From Bdellovibrionales bacterium (GTDB lineage Bacteria > Bdellovibrionota > Bdellovibrionia > Bdellovibrionales > UBA1609): DNA of 50,043 nucleotides. The notes under the pieces were generated by a model that saw only the letters and a program-made list of their open reading frames with translations, was not told the origin of the DNA and made no database searches. The stretch covers positions 1-50,043 of the forward strand of contig JAIBAM010000018.1 of assembly GCA_019695175.1 (NCBI GenBank), read 5' to 3'. A program made the translations under genes and the position numbers. Numbering within the stretch: position 1 is the stretch's first letter; every line of letters begins with the position of its first letter. Positions 19,454 to 27,608 of the stretch are shown piece after piece.

Positions 19454-19487
19454 AGAGCTTTAGCTGTCTGATGTGAGAGTGTGATTC

Positions 19488-20363
19488 ATGCGTATATTCT
19501 TAAACTTAACAAAATCCGGTATTGTTTGGTTCGTTTTGCTTTCTGCTTTTATTGGTTTCGCCATGGCTATTTCCATGGGAAGAGAATGGGACTCTTCCTT
19601 GATGGGAGTCTTATTAGTAAGCCTCTACTTAGTGAGCTCCGGTAGTTTTACTTTGAATCAAGCTCAGGAATGGAAAGTCGATGCATTAATGAATCGAACT
19701 AAAAACAGACCCATTCCCAGTGGAATTATTCTTCCTTGGCAGGGTTTTTTTGTAGGCTGCCTTATGGTGTTATTAGGTCTGCTTTTGTTAATGCTCATTC
19801 AACCCTTTGCGGCTTTTTTATCACTGCTTACGGTGATTATGTACAATGGGCTTTACACTCTTTATTGGAAAAAACACTGGAGCTTTGGGGCTGTTCCTGG
19901 GGCTATTCCAGGGGCGATGCCCGTTCTAATTGGATTTTCAGCGGCGGGGGGATCGGTTCTTTCGGCTGAAGCGCTTTATTTATTTATGTTAATGTTCCTA
20001 TGGCAGATGCCCCATTTTTGGTGTCTTGCGATTCGTTTCAAAGATGATTATTCCCGGGCTGGCATTCCAGTTTTGCCGGTTCACTTAGGCGTGAACCGTA
20101 CTCTTTACCATATTGGACTTTATGTGTTTGCTTATGTGGGATTGGCGTTGGCGGCACCTTGGTTTTTTAAGACCCATGTGGCCTACATTTTACTGGTTGT
20201 CCCCATTGCAATTAAATTATTGTTTGCATTTTTTCAGTACTTTAGCAGTCAAGGGGAAAGGAGTTGGCTCCCATTCTTTCTTTGGACAAACATTAGTATG
20301 CTCGCTTTTCTAGCTGCACCTGTAATTGATCGCTGGCTTTTCTTGTGGATGTTGAGTTACTAA
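19488..20363 (+). CDS. ctaB: Protohaem IX farnesyltransferase (haem O synthase)
   Basis: A 291-residue UbiA-type prenyltransferase with about nine membrane helices. It adds a farnesyl group to haem B to make haem O, the precursor of haem A for CoxA. The first metal-diphosphate motif is N57-x3-E61-x3-D65 (NQAQEWKVDALMNRTKNRP), with Glu instead of the usual Asp at its middle position. The second motif region lies around LYWKKHWSFG. It overlaps or abuts the following ctaA gene. Confidence 0.94.
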   Translation: MRIFLNLTKSGIVWFVLLSAFIGFAMAISMGREWDSSLMGVLLVSLYLVSSGSFTLNQAQEWKVDALMNRTKNRPIPSGIILPWQGFFVGCLMVLLGLLLLMLIQPFAAFLSLLTVIMYNGLYTLYWKKHWSFGAVPGAIPGAMPVLIGFSAAGGSVLSAEALYLFMLMFLWQMPHFWCLAIRFKDDYSRAGIPVLPVHLGVNRTLYHIGLYVFAYVGLALAAPWFFKTHVAYILLVVPIAIKLLFAFFQYFSSQGERSWLPFFLWTNISMLAFLAAPVIDRWLFLWMLSY

Positions 20364-20368
20364 ACTCC

Positions 20369-21304
20369 ATGGAAAAAAATAGATATGAGTTATCAAACTC
20401 TAAAATGACAAAGGCCTACGGTTGGCTTTCATTCTGTATCTGGCTGTTAATCGCATTAGGTGGATCCGTTCGAGCCATGAACGCGGGGTTGGCATGCCCA
20501 GATTGGCCCTTATGCTTTGGGGAATTCATTCCGGATTATCATCCACAAGTATATTTTGAATTTATTCATCGGGTTTTTGCTGGGGGAGTCAGTGTTGTTG
20601 CTGTCTTGTTGGCTTGCCTGGGTTTTAGAAAGAAAGTTTTTAAAACCTATCAGCGTTGGATTGTGATTTTCAGTCTTATTTTATTGGCAACTCAAGTCGT
20701 TTTCGGTGGATTAACTGTGATTTTAAAGTTGCAGGAAATGGTGGTGACCACGCATTTATTTTTGGGGACACTCTTTTTCTTGCTCAATTTATTTATATAT
20801 TTGGATTTAAAAGGAAGACCCAAACCAAGTCCGCTGCGGGTCTCTTTTCTTTATATATATTTTTTATTTATATTTGCCATGATTTACCTTCAGGTTTTGT
20901 TGGGTGGGCTTGTGGCTTCCCATATGGCAGCACGATTGTGTACTGACTTTCCCAAATGTAACGGGGAATGGATTCCCACGCTGAGTGGAACTCTGGGTCT
21001 TCATGTATGGCATCGTTTGGTGGCCTACGGGGTTGCTTTGCTTATTTTAAGTTTATTTATTTTAGCCAAAATTTTTAAAGAAAATAAAATCTTTCAAAGT
21101 GCGACTCGACAACTGGTGTACATTGTTTTAATGCAGGTGGCCTTGGGTGTGATAAATGTTTTGGCACACACCCCACCCTTAATCACTGTGCTTCACTTGG
21201 CCAATGCAGTGGTATTATTGGGTTGGAGTTTACAGATGGCTCGAGCTTGGTGGCCTACGGCGAAGGGGGAGTATCAGGTTGGTGGAATGGATCAGCCTGT
21301 ATAA
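20369..21304 (+). CDS. ctaA: Haem A synthase (COX15/CtaA family)
   Basis: About 311 residues with eight membrane helices in two related halves. It oxidises the methyl group of haem O to give haem A. Each half keeps a pair of His-bearing helices (EFIHRVFAG, VTTHLFLG, LGLHVWHRL, TVLHLANA). Each half also has a cysteine pair in its first outer loop, ACPDWPLCFGE and LCTDFPKCNGE, as in type-1 CtaA. The ATG at 20369 lacks a clear SD; GTG at 20345 and ATG at 20405 are alternatives. The 3' end overlaps the convergent maiA by 50 bases. Confidence 0.93.
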   Translation: MEKNRYELSNSKMTKAYGWLSFCIWLLIALGGSVRAMNAGLACPDWPLCFGEFIPDYHPQVYFEFIHRVFAGGVSVVAVLLACLGFRKKVFKTYQRWIVIFSLILLATQVVFGGLTVILKLQEMVVTTHLFLGTLFFLLNLFIYLDLKGRPKPSPLRVSFLYIYFLFIFAMIYLQVLLGGLVASHMAARLCTDFPKCNGEWIPTLSGTLGLHVWHRLVAYGVALLILSLFILAKIFKENKIFQSATRQLVYIVLMQVALGVINVLAHTPPLITVLHLANAVVLLGWSLQMARAWWPTAKGEYQVGGMDQPV

Positions 21305-21932
21305 ACTCCGGGTGAGATAAACAATTTTTACTTATTTTTGAAATTAAAGGAAACCCGCTGAAGTCAAAGTGAAATCTCTTGGCGGTGTAGGTTTGCGGGA
21401 CTAAATAGAGGTCTGCTGCAGAGAGCTCGTTTCCAAAGCTGTAAACACCAGAGACCTGTTCTAATTTTTTTTCTAAACTCGTAAAGCCTCGTTCAATCCA
21501 GTGTTGGACCCAGGTATCTTTGGCAATGGAATCGGCGCCAAATTGGGAAGACAGTTTTTGTAAAACCTTAAGGTTTTGTAAGGGATGAATTCCTGAGTTG
21601 ATGATTTCGCACAATTCAATGACTTGGGCTTTTTCCCACGTGGATTTAGGGAACAATGCTGGGTTGGGGAATGTTTCTTCTAAAAACTGAATAATAGCCA
21701 TGGACTGAGCTATATTCAGGGACTTTCCTTGGCTTAAAACGCTCAGGGTGGGAACCTCTGCCATGGGATTTTTTACTTGGTAGTTAGGTTGGTACTGTTG
21801 ACCTCCGTCTTGTAAAAGGTGGACGGAACGATAAGTATAATGAAGTTTTTTGATATTGAGGGCAATGCGAACGCGGAAGGCCGCGCTGCTACGGAAATAA
21901 CTGTAAAGCTCCAAAGAGATGGCCTGTGACAT
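21255..21932 (-). CDS. maiA: Maleylacetoacetate isomerase (zeta-class GST)
   Basis: A 225-residue glutathione transferase fold protein. The N-terminal domain opens LELYSYFRSSAAFRVRIALN, the zeta-class glutathione site; the usual SSCS-type motif reads SSAA here. The loop KNPMAEVPTL, with its cis-proline, and the NIAQSMAIIQFLEE segment bind glutathione. It would isomerise maleylacetoacetate to fumarylacetoacetate in tyrosine/homogentisate breakdown, and the divergent neighbour belongs to the next step, which supports the name. Its 3' end overlaps ctaA. Confidence 0.9.
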   Translation of the reverse strand: MSQAISLELYSYFRSSAAFRVRIALNIKKLHYTYRSVHLLQDGGQQYQPNYQVKNPMAEVPTLSVLSQGKSLNIAQSMAIIQFLEETFPNPALFPKSTWEKAQVIELCEIINSGIHPLQNLKVLQKLSSQFGADSIAKDTWVQHWIERGFTSLEKKLEQVSGVYSFGNELSAADLYLVPQTYTAKRFHFDFSGFPLISKISKNCLSHPEFIQADPFHQPDTPPSP

Positions 21933-22001
21933 AGAAGTTGAATTTGAACTAATTTTAGTGTTCTGTCAGGCAAAAAATAATATGAAAATTGGGAGATGGT
22001 T

Positions 22002-22982
22002 ATGAAGTTGGGTACGCTTAAAAATTCTAAATCTAGAGATGGGGATCTTGTCATTGTCAGTCAGAATAATCAATTGGCCGTTAGAGCTGGTTTTATTTCG
22101 CCCTGTCTTCGTCATGCATTGGAAAACTGGACTGAGACACGTCCTCAATTGGAAGCTCTATATAAAGAATTGAATGAAGGTCAACGATCAGATTCTTTTC
22201 CCATTAATTTTGCAGATTTTCATGCGCCACTGCCCAGAAGTTTTCAGTGGGCCGATGGATCTGCATTTTTGTTTCATGTGAAATTAGTGCGTATGGCACG
22301 GGGTGCAGATTTACCGGAAACCTTAGAAAAAGTGCCCTTGATGTATCAGGGAGGAGGGGACGATTTTTTACCTCCACTTGGTGACATTCCTCAAATTGAT
22401 TTCAGTCATGGAACTGATTTTGAGGGTGAAGTGGGAGTTATTGTTGACGATGTTCCCATGGGGATTTCACCCGAAGAAGCTTTGAAACATATAGTGCTGA
22501 TTGTGCTCATTAATGATGTGTCGCTTCGAGGTCTCATCCCAGAAGAGTTGGCTCAGGGTTTTGGCTTTTTTCAGAGTAAACCCTCCTCCAGCTTTGCTCC
22601 CCTAGCTCTGACTCCAGAAGAGTTGGGACTGTCTTGGCGACAAGGTAAACTCCATCTTCCTTTGCTTGTGGAGTATAACGGGGAAAGGTTCGGCAATCCT
22701 GATGCAGGGCAAATGCATTTTCACTTTGGTCAACTCATTGCTCACGCCGCTCGTACTCGAAATTTAAAAGCTGGGACCATCATCGGCAGTGGCACTGTAT
22801 CCAACGAAGATACCCGTCGTGGTTCCAGTTGCTTAGCTGAAAAAAGAATGTTGGAAAAGGTGAATGAGGGAGTGATTAAAACCCCCTTTATGAAGGTAGG
22901 GGACACGATTAAAATTGAGATGTTGGACGCTCAGGGAAATAATTTATTTGGAACGATACATCAGAAAGTGGTTCGTTCTTAA
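22002..22982 (+). CDS. Fumarylacetoacetate hydrolase family protein
   Basis: 326 residues. The C-terminal FAH domain shows the metal-site pattern with DFEGEVGVIVDD, a following NDVSLRG, and the substrate loop GTIIGSGTVSNEDTRRGSSC. The N-terminal 100 residues form the usual lead-in domain. It probably cleaves fumarylacetoacetate to fumarate and acetoacetate, working with the divergent maiA, although family members also hydrolyse other diketo acids. The second of two close ATGs (22002) is preferred because GGGAG then lies about 7 bases upstream. Confidence 0.88.
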   Translation: MKLGTLKNSKSRDGDLVIVSQNNQLAVRAGFISPCLRHALENWTETRPQLEALYKELNEGQRSDSFPINFADFHAPLPRSFQWADGSAFLFHVKLVRMARGADLPETLEKVPLMYQGGGDDFLPPLGDIPQIDFSHGTDFEGEVGVIVDDVPMGISPEEALKHIVLIVLINDVSLRGLIPEELAQGFGFFQSKPSSSFAPLALTPEELGLSWRQGKLHLPLLVEYNGERFGNPDAGQMHFHFGQLIAHAARTRNLKAGTIIGSGTVSNEDTRRGSSCLAEKRMLEKVNEGVIKTPFMKVGDTIKIEMLDAQGNNLFGTIHQKVVRS

Positions 22983-23105
22983 TAACCACTTTATTGGCTA
23001 GGTGTGGGACGTTGGTAAAGCATGGGCCTCTTTCCGTGCTTCATGAGAGGAGCATAACTGAGAAAGGTTCCCTACCTCATCATTAAATAATGATAAAAAA
23101 ATAAT

Positions 23106-24263
23106 TCAAATGGTAAAGTGGACGATGAATTCATCGTTTTCACTTTCAATATGCAGTGCAGAGTGGTGGGCTTTAAGCAGAGCTCGACAAATGCTCAAGC
23201 CCAATCCTGTTCCCGTCGAATGATGCATAATGTTTTCGTCTAAGGTGAAGGGTTTTAGAATTTTCTTTATGGAGTCTTGGGAAAGGATCTTTCCAGGGTT
23301 TTTTAAAATAAACTTTAATTGTTTTTGCTGATCCTGCACACCAATAAATTGGATGGTGGAATTTTCTTGAGTAAACTTGATCGCATTATCCAATAAACGG
23401 TGCAGAATAGATTGCAGCACTTTCCTGTCAGCCATGAATAGGCATTCAGTGAATTGGGTGGAAAGGGTGAGGTTCTTTTTTGTCAATGCTGGATGAAATT
23501 TTTCTTTTACTGAATGGAACAGTTCAGTTAAGGAAATTCTTTCTTTTTGAACCTTAAGAGTGGTCTCTGCCGTGATTAACTCTAAGACGTCGTTGATGAG
23601 AGTCTGCAAGCGCTCGGTTGCTGATATAATGCGATTAAGGAAGCGTGCTTGATCGGGGTCGAGCTGAGTGTCGTTGAGTAGTTGTAAATAACTTATAATT
23701 ATAGTGAGCGGGGTCTTAAGCTCATGATTGACTAGCATCATAAAATTATTTTTGGCTTGATCTAAACTAGTGAGCTCTTTGAGTGCTTCTGTTAATTGGG
23801 AATTTTTATTTGCCAGCTCGTGCCAGAGTTCATAACGTTCAATGGCTTTGTCCACAGAAATTTCCAGATCATAGGGATCCCAGGGTTTGGTAATATATTT
23901 ATAAATTTGGCCCGAATTTACTGCTTCAATGACGGACTCTATATCGGAGTAGCCTGTGAGTAAAATTCTGAGGGCTTCGGGTTGGGTTTCCATGGAACGG
24001 GACAGAAACTCCACTCCACTCATTTGGGGCATTTTTTGATCACTTATAATCAGTGAGATGGGTTGAACTTTAAGTAAGTTAAGCGCCTCAAGTCCGTTGG
24101 TGGCTTTAAAAATGTTATATTTTTTTCTTAAGAGTCTTTCCAAAGCGTCGACGATATGGGTTTCGTCGTCCACAATCAATAAATTATGCCGGACTTTCGT
24201 TGAGATAAGGTCCGGTGGAGTGGATAAAATGGGCTCCATTGGCTTAGAAAAGTTATTTGCCAT
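23106..24263 (-). CDS. Receiver-histidine kinase hybrid
   Basis: 385 residues. Residues 25-140 form an N-terminal receiver domain with D32/D33, phospho-acceptor D75 (SDQKMP), T104 and K126 (YITKPW). A linker helix follows, then a HisKA dimerisation domain with H180 (NHELKTPL). The ATPase domain shows LLDNAIKFT (N box) and GTGLGLSICRAL (G box). It has no membrane segment, so it is a cytoplasmic kinase controlled through its own receiver, probably by an upstream kinase. It is divergent from the Gly/Met-rich protein gene with only 66 bases between. The target is not identifiable here. Confidence 0.92.
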   Translation of the reverse strand: MANNFSKPMEPILSTPPDLISTKVRHNLLIVDDETHIVDALERLLRKKYNIFKATNGLEALNLLKVQPISLIISDQKMPQMSGVEFLSRSMETQPEALRILLTGYSDIESVIEAVNSGQIYKYITKPWDPYDLEISVDKAIERYELWHELANKNSQLTEALKELTSLDQAKNNFMMLVNHELKTPLTIIISYLQLLNDTQLDPDQARFLNRIISATERLQTLINDVLELITAETTLKVQKERISLTELFHSVKEKFHPALTKKNLTLSTQFTECLFMADRKVLQSILHRLLDNAIKFTQENSTIQFIGVQDQQKQLKFILKNPGKILSQDSIKKILKPFTLDENIMHHSTGTGLGLSICRALLKAHHSALHIESENDEFIVHFTI

Positions 24264-24298
24264 ACTTTAGGGTCTGGAAAATTAGGGTTTGAGTCAAG

Positions 24299-24327
24299 AT
24301 AAGCTTTTGAACTGTCGAAAAGCTTAT
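24299..24327 (+). repeat. Perfect 10-bp inverted repeat at a translation start
   Basis: ATAAGCTTTT (24299-24308) and AAAAGCTTAT (24318-24327) pair perfectly around a 9-base loop. The right arm runs into the ATG at 24326, and the presumed start ATG at 24330 follows at once. No SD is visible outside the hairpin. It may mask initiation in the mRNA or be an operator shared by the two divergent genes. Confidence 0.6.
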
Positions 24328-24329
24328 GA

Positions 24330-26051
24330 ATGAAACGTTCAATGTTATTTTATATATGTTTAGGTTTTGCTTTCAGTAGCAAAGTTGTTTTTGCCCAATG
24401 GGGTGCGGGAATCTCAATGGGAATGCAAGCTTGTCCCTATGGTATGTATAGAGGGGCCGGGTCCTACTCCGTTTCTGACGAACTATATGCCGCATGGAAA
24501 GAAAAAAACGATAAAAATAATGATTTTCGTTCCGCCAAAAAGAAACTCCAAAGTGCGACGCAACGGCGTAAAAATTATGAAAATAAACTCAAATCCCGAC
24601 TGTCAGGCGATATCGTCCAAGATGTCATCAATCATATTTGTAATTCTAGCGCTAAAACTGCAACACAAAGTGCGTGTAATAATGTTGCCTCGGGCGGTAC
24701 TAAAGATACTCCAGCAGTTTCAAGAGACAGTTCATCTCATAACTGTACTTGGGTTGAGTATGCTTCGGACAAAGGCGGAGTGAATGATCAGATTTGTGAA
24801 AATGAAAATTTTGTCAAAGGCAACTCCGAATCCCACAAATACGAGTGTAAAACCGGGATTAAGTATTTTGGGGATGCTTGTAGTAAAGAAAAGGATGCAG
24901 AAGTCAAAAAAGGTGAAGCTGAACAAGAATACTACGAAGCAAAAGAAAAGTATGAAATGCTAAAAGATGAAGTAAAAAATGATCGTGATGATGATGAAGA
25001 TACGATTGAAGGTGTGCCCTGTGTTGACTGTGTTTTAGCGGCGAGGAAGCGTAGGGAATCCAGTCTGGTTTCCCAAATCGGGAGTTTAGCTCTTGGTGGA
25101 GCTGCCTTGGGGGGATCGCTCTATTTATTGAATCAGTCGATGAAAGCGGATTCCCGTTTGGGATATCCTGTTCAGGGCTACGCTGCACCTATTATGAATA
25201 TGGGGCTGCCATTTCTAATGGCTGGAGCTTATGGAGCTATGGGTGGTGGGGGTATTGGTGCCGGAGGTTTTGGTTGCGCTCCCACAATAGGAAATTATGG
25301 TGCGTATCCCATGGGAAATTTAGGAATAATGGGTGGGCAATTGGGGATGAATCCCGGAATGATGGGTGGGGCTTTTGGTTACCCATCCATGTTTAGGGGA
25401 GCTCCAGCGGCTCTCGGATTCCCCTATGCTGGAATGGAAGGAAGGATGAACCCTGCCTTGATGGGGAACCCCTTGTTAGGGAACCCTCTAGCGCTAGGTA
25501 ATCCCATGTTTGGCGGAGGCGGCGGAGCTCCCAATGTTTTACCTTATATGGGCGGTGCTTTGGGCAACGGATTAGGTGGCAATCCATTTGGGGGTGGTCT
25601 TGGGACTCCCGGAATCCTTCCTATGATGGGTGGTCTAGGTGGACTTGGGGGAGTGGGCGGTTTCAACCCAAATAGCTTAGCTTATCAAGCAGATATGATG
25701 AATCAAGCTTTGCAAATGCAGGCTCAGCAAGCTCAGGCTCAAATGGCCAGTCTGAATGATTATTTACGTCGAGCTGAAACGGTAAACAGTTTGCAAAATG
25801 AAATTGTTCGCATGCAGCAACAAATAATGCAGATATCTTCAGGTGGATATTACTCAGGGTCTTACAGTGGTGCCCCCAATGTTCTCCCCTATATGGGTTC
25901 TTCAAACAGTGCAACAAGCTCATCGCCGTTTTCAAATAACAATTACTCCTTACTTCCAGGAGGAACTTCATTGTTACCCGGAAGTTCTACGACAGTTCCA
26001 GGCTCTTCAACAACGACTCCTTCGGTGCTGCCTTACATAAGAGGACGATAA
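24330..26051 (+). CDS. Large exported Gly/Met-rich protein
   Basis: 573 residues with a signal peptide (1-22, ending VFA). The part from about 45 to 235 is charged and helical with eight or more cysteines and an acidic DRDDDEDTIE patch. From 255 on it is rich in Gly, Met, Pro and Asn with low complexity (GGGGIGAGGFG, MNPALMGNPLLGNPLALG). Residues about 445-500 form a Gln/Met-rich helix (QALQMQAQQAQAQM). A short motif recurs four times: APNVLPYMG twice, TPGILPMMGG, and TPSVLPYIRGR at the very C terminus. It is probably a surface or envelope structural protein. No family recognised. Confidence 0.8.
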   Translation: MKRSMLFYICLGFAFSSKVVFAQWGAGISMGMQACPYGMYRGAGSYSVSDELYAAWKEKNDKNNDFRSAKKKLQSATQRRKNYENKLKSRLSGDIVQDVINHICNSSAKTATQSACNNVASGGTKDTPAVSRDSSSHNCTWVEYASDKGGVNDQICENENFVKGNSESHKYECKTGIKYFGDACSKEKDAEVKKGEAEQEYYEAKEKYEMLKDEVKNDRDDDEDTIEGVPCVDCVLAARKRRESSLVSQIGSLALGGAALGGSLYLLNQSMKADSRLGYPVQGYAAPIMNMGLPFLMAGAYGAMGGGGIGAGGFGCAPTIGNYGAYPMGNLGIMGGQLGMNPGMMGGAFGYPSMFRGAPAALGFPYAGMEGRMNPALMGNPLLGNPLALGNPMFGGGGGAPNVLPYMGGALGNGLGGNPFGGGLGTPGILPMMGGLGGLGGVGGFNPNSLAYQADMMNQALQMQAQQAQAQMASLNDYLRRAETVNSLQNEIVRMQQQIMQISSGGYYSGSYSGAPNVLPYMGSSNSATSSSPFSNNNYSLLPGGTSLLPGSSTTVPGSSTTTPSVLPYIRGR

Positions 26052-26065
26052 GTTTTATTTATCCT

Positions 26066-26110
26066 AACAGAGAAATTTTGGCGCGCTTGTAAATTAGCTT
26101 TTCTGTTTTC
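26066..26110 (+). terminator. Possible terminator after the Gly/Met-rich gene
   Basis: AACAG plus AGAAA near 26066-26075 can pair with TTTTCTGTT at 26099-26107 (one bulge), followed by a short T-rich stretch. The loop contains the palindromic GGCGCGC. The position just after the stop codon fits, but the stem is imperfect. Confidence 0.35.
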
Positions 26111-26133
26111 ATTTATTCCCTCAGGGACAAGCT

Positions 26134-26226
26134 CTAGATCCGAATCACAATGTCGTCGTTGATGACGATTCGTTCTCCAACGGATCGATATAGAACTGCG
26201 GTTCGTTTTTTGTTTTCGTTGCTCAT
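26134..26226 (-). pseudogene. Truncated CsrA-like reading frame
   Basis: A 30-codon frame begins at the ATG at 26226 behind a strong SD (AAGGAAGGAAC) and ends at a TAG. Its second half, VLYRSVGERIVINDDIVIRI, matches the first strands of the RNA-binding translational regulator CsrA (compare L-x-R-K-x-G-E-x-I-x-I-x-D-x-I-x-I). The remaining half of CsrA, about 30-40 residues with the third strand onward and the C-terminal helix, is missing in all frames downstream. A longer frame from 26322 would add 32 residues unlike CsrA. It is most likely a gene remnant at the edge of a segment visibly richer in GC than its flanks; a functional mini-protein cannot be excluded. Confidence 0.5.
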
Positions 26227-26330
26227 GTTCCTTCCTTTGAGCCCAGAAGGCGGACGCACCATTGCGGCCGGTCTCTGAGTCTCGCCAAAAGCTTTAGGAA
26301 GGAGCCTCTTCAGGGAGTCCATTGTTCTGG

Positions 26331-26383
26331 TTTGGTGGCGTGTGTTCTTCTTTAGTGGCGTGTGTTATTCTTTGGTGGCGTGG
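26331..26383. repeat. 20-bp tandem repeat, 2.6 copies
   Basis: Units start at 26331, 26351 and 26371: TTTGGTGGCGTGTGTTCTTC, TTTAGTGGCGTGTGTTATTC and a partial TTTGGTGGCGTGG. The first two differ at two positions. The array lies upstream of the CsrA-like remnant on its strand. Confidence 0.85.
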
Positions 26384-26446
26384 TTAATTTTACGGTTCAG
26401 ATCTTAACCAGAGTTGGGCGACGATAAGTGCCGCGCCAGATGTGAA

Positions 26447-26472
26447 CCTTCTAGCCCCTGATATATCACAGA
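26447..26472 (+). repeat. 26-bp direct repeat, left copy
   Basis: The sequence from CCTTCTAGCCCC to ATCACAGA recurs at 27151-27176 in the same orientation with one T/C difference. It contains the palindrome TGATATATCA. This copy lies just upstream of the AraC-type pseudogene. Confidence 0.85.
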
Positions 26473-26833
26473 CAACTTTTTTACATCGACTAGATGTGTT
26501 TATTTAGGGAGTTGACAGGTGAATTGGTGTTGGTCCGTACTTTAATTTCTCTGAATCTCGACAAGACACCCCTGGTTTCCCTAGACAGTCAGGATTTGGT
26601 TTATGGAGTTCGGTTTCAAGGGGAGATGCGTGCTTTTAAGGATACCGGCCCACACAGACACGATGTCGCTTCGATTGGTTGCGTAGACTCCGGAATGATT
26701 TGTATTCAAAACGAAAAAGAATCCTTCATCGTCACCGCGGGAATGGTGGTTTTCACGTCTCTGGATTGCGTTCATATTGAAGCCGGTATGGGTTGTCCTG
26801 TGACAGACCGGGTGGTTTTGGTTCCGACCGACC

Positions 26834-26865
26834 GAGTGAAATTCATGCCGAGTGAAATTCATGCC
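26834..26865 (+). repeat. Exact 16-bp tandem duplication inside the AraC-type gene
   Basis: GAGTGAAATTCATGCC occurs at 26834-26849 and again at 26850-26865 without mismatch. Sixteen is not a multiple of three, so this duplication alone causes a frameshift. The lack of divergence between copies suggests it is recent. Confidence 0.95.
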
Positions 26866-27150
26866 GAGTGAAGTTACGATCCTTGAGACGTCAGACGTGC
26901 TTCTATCGCTTTCGAAGCGAATCGTTTCTTGGGGAAAGCTTGATAAACAAAAGAAAACTCCAGCCCAACGAAGATTGGTCAAGACGTATCTCGATGAGCT
27001 GAGTATCGCGAAACCTGCCGCGCCACTTATGATTCCGACGCCGACACGAAAAGAGCTTAGAATTGTAAGCTCACAGGCGTTGAAGAATCCTTCAGACACG
27101 CAGTCACTTGATCACTGGGCGAGTGTTGCCGGAATGTCCCGACGTTCATT

Positions 27151-27176
27151 CCTTCTAGCCCCCGATATATCACAGA
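27151..27176 (+). repeat. 26-bp direct repeat, right copy, interrupting the HTH
   Basis: Same sequence as 26447-26472 except C for T at one position. It sits between codons for SRRSF and YFREETGL, where related regulators have only about two residues, so about 20 extra bases break the HTH frame. Confidence 0.8.
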
Positions 27177-27440
27177 ATATTTTCGCGAGGAGACTGGTCT
27201 GACTTTAGCGAAGTGGCGACAGCTGGTGTAGCTCAAGGAATCTTTAAGTCAGCTTTGCTGCGGAAAATCGGGTACCGAAATATCTTTTGATCTCGGTTAC
27301 GACAGTGTCAGTACCTGGATTTTAAGGTCACCAGAATACATAGGCCCAAAAGCCTTGAAAGCGTTCGCTCGTGAAGCACCACCCTTAGCTGTAACTTTCA
27401 TAAATTTGTTCATAGAGGAGTGAAGGAGGGAAGGAGGGAA

Positions 27441-27497
27441 ATGATTTTGTTTTTGGGTCTAATCATGAAGCAGATTTTTCTAAAATTCAGTTTTTGA
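27441..27497 (+). CDS. Possible 18-residue hydrophobic peptide
   Basis: A tiny frame, MILFLGLIMKQIFLKFSF, stands directly behind a purine-rich run (AAGGAGGGAAGGAGGGAA) that would be an excellent SD. The peptide would be a membrane-inserting helix with two lysines. It lies just after the AraC pseudogene and about 90 bases before a candidate structured RNA. It could be a leader peptide, a small toxin or chance. Only the SD and composition support it. Confidence 0.25.
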   Translation: MILFLGLIMKQIFLKFSF

Positions 27498-27583
27498 AAA
27501 TAAGAGTTATAAAACCACCAGTGTGTAAATGTGTCTGGATTTGTAATTCATGGTAAAGATTAAATATTAACTTGGGTCGTAGG

Positions 27584-27608
27584 ATCTTAACTGAATTAGA
27601 GTTAAGAT
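27584..27608 (+). repeat. 9-bp inverted repeat
   Basis: ATCTTAACT (27584-27592) and AGTTAAGAT (27600-27608) are perfect inverted copies with a 7-base loop. The repeat abuts the candidate structured RNA that begins at 27609. Confidence 0.7.

Larger units (their letters stand above)
26494..27423 (+). pseudogene. AraC-family regulator pseudogene
   Basis: The remains of a cupin plus HTH transcriptional regulator. The first frame contains the AraC-type sensor strand GPHRHDVASIGCVDSG and a turn VTAGMVVFTSLDCVHIEA. An exact 16-bp tandem duplication at 26834-26865 then shifts the frame; without it the text reads on smoothly as RVKFMPSEVTILETSD. The second frame continues to the first HTH helix (SLDHWASVAGMSRRSF), where a copy of a 26-bp upstream sequence interrupts it. 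The third frame resumes with FREETGLTLAKWRQL, TEISFDLGYDSVS. Further decay follows to the stop at 27421. The start may be the ATG at 26494 or a TTG at 26513 behind AGGGAG. An inverted repeat ACATC/GATGT lies at 26483-26497. Confidence 0.85.

Noticed and set aside
23080-23105. Terminator hairpin ATCATT-AAAT-AATGAT
   Set aside because: For the plus strand it is followed by A residues, and for the minus strand the T residues come before the stem, so it lacks the needed T-run in either direction.
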